From: an uncultured Desulfuromonas sp.
GTDB lineage: Bacteria; Desulfobacterota; Desulfuromonadia; Desulfuromonadales; Trichloromonadaceae
Length of the DNA: 9,788 bases
Direction: 5' to 3'
Assembly (NCBI GenBank): GCA_937982495.1
Contig: CALJLX010000502.1
Location: 1 to 9,788 of the forward strand
Part shown: positions 9,745-9,788 of the stretch, in pieces
How the letters are laid out: each line of letters opens with the position of its first letter
How positions within the stretch are numbered: position 1 is the stretch's first letter
The notes under the pieces: generated by a model
Told to the model about the DNA's origin: nothing
Databases searched by the model: none
What the model saw: only the letters and a program-made list of their open reading frames with translations
Position numbers and translations under genes: made by a program

Positions 9745-9751
9745 CCTCCTT
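9745..9751 (-). promoter_or_regulatory. Strong ribosome binding site of the oxidoreductase gene
   Basis: The minus strand reads AAGGAGG, seven bases before ATG at 9737. This near-perfect site implies high translation and excludes the upstream TTG at 9773 as the start. No promoter can be identified in the remaining 37 bases to the window edge. Confidence 0.88.
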
Positions 9752-9788
9752 TTTCTGTCTTGATTCTCTTCAAGCGAGAAGTTTCGGC

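Noticed and set aside
9738..9773. TTG start giving 12 extra N-terminal residues to the oxidoreductase
   Set aside because: The near-perfect AAGGAGG lies downstream of this TTG and seven bases before the ATG at 9737, and MSREMVNIDGN is the normal family N-terminus.

Overview
This window is GC-rich bacterial chromosome. Every gene I can support reads on the minus strand, so transcription runs from high to low coordinates. The gene set is a single-chain pyruvate:ferredoxin oxidoreductase followed by a futalosine-pathway menaquinone cluster. Together with the Fe-S enzymes and high GC, this suggests an anaerobic, menaquinone-respiring bacterium. My best guess is a Desulfuromonadales/Geobacter-type deltaproteobacterium. 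That placement rests on gene content only; there is no rRNA or other phylogenetic marker here.

Layout in transcription order: (1) 9737-6156, a 1193-residue pyruvate:ferredoxin (flavodoxin) oxidoreductase with a textbook Shine-Dalgarno, ending in two consecutive hairpins, the second a terminator-like 13-bp GC-rich stem. (2) A 182-bp intergenic region with a good sigma-70-type promoter (TTGAAC, 17 bp, TACACT) pointing into the next genes. (3) A tight run of genes: mqnP (UbiA-type prenyltransferase), a UbiX-type flavin prenyltransferase, mqnE (aminofutalosine synthase), mqnC (cyclic dehypoxanthinyl futalosine synthase), hisC (histidinol-phosphate aminotransferase), mutY (adenine DNA glycosylase) and the first 14 codons of a transaldolase-family gene cut by the window edge. 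Gaps between these genes are 9 to 49 bp and no terminator is visible between them, so they look like one operon.

How the genes fit together: MqnE and MqnC are the two radical-SAM steps of the futalosine route from chorismate to menaquinone. MqnP attaches the polyprenyl tail. UbiX makes the prenylated FMN needed by a UbiD-type decarboxylase acting after prenylation. The remaining enzymes (MqnA, the futalosine nucleosidase, MqnD, the UbiD-like decarboxylase and the methyltransferase) are not in this window and must lie elsewhere if the pathway is complete. hisC, mutY and the transaldolase gene appear to be housekeeping genes carried in the same transcript. The upstream oxidoreductase produces low-potential electrons from pyruvate and seems to be a separate transcription unit.

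I found no CRISPR array, mobile element, tRNA/rRNA or defence system, and nothing that looks like an undescribed system. The less ordinary points are a 7-bp repeat at two gene junctions (one spanning the mutY start codon), a perfect 10-bp palindrome over the -10 box of the menaquinone operon, and a hairpin overlapping the oxidoreductase stop codon.
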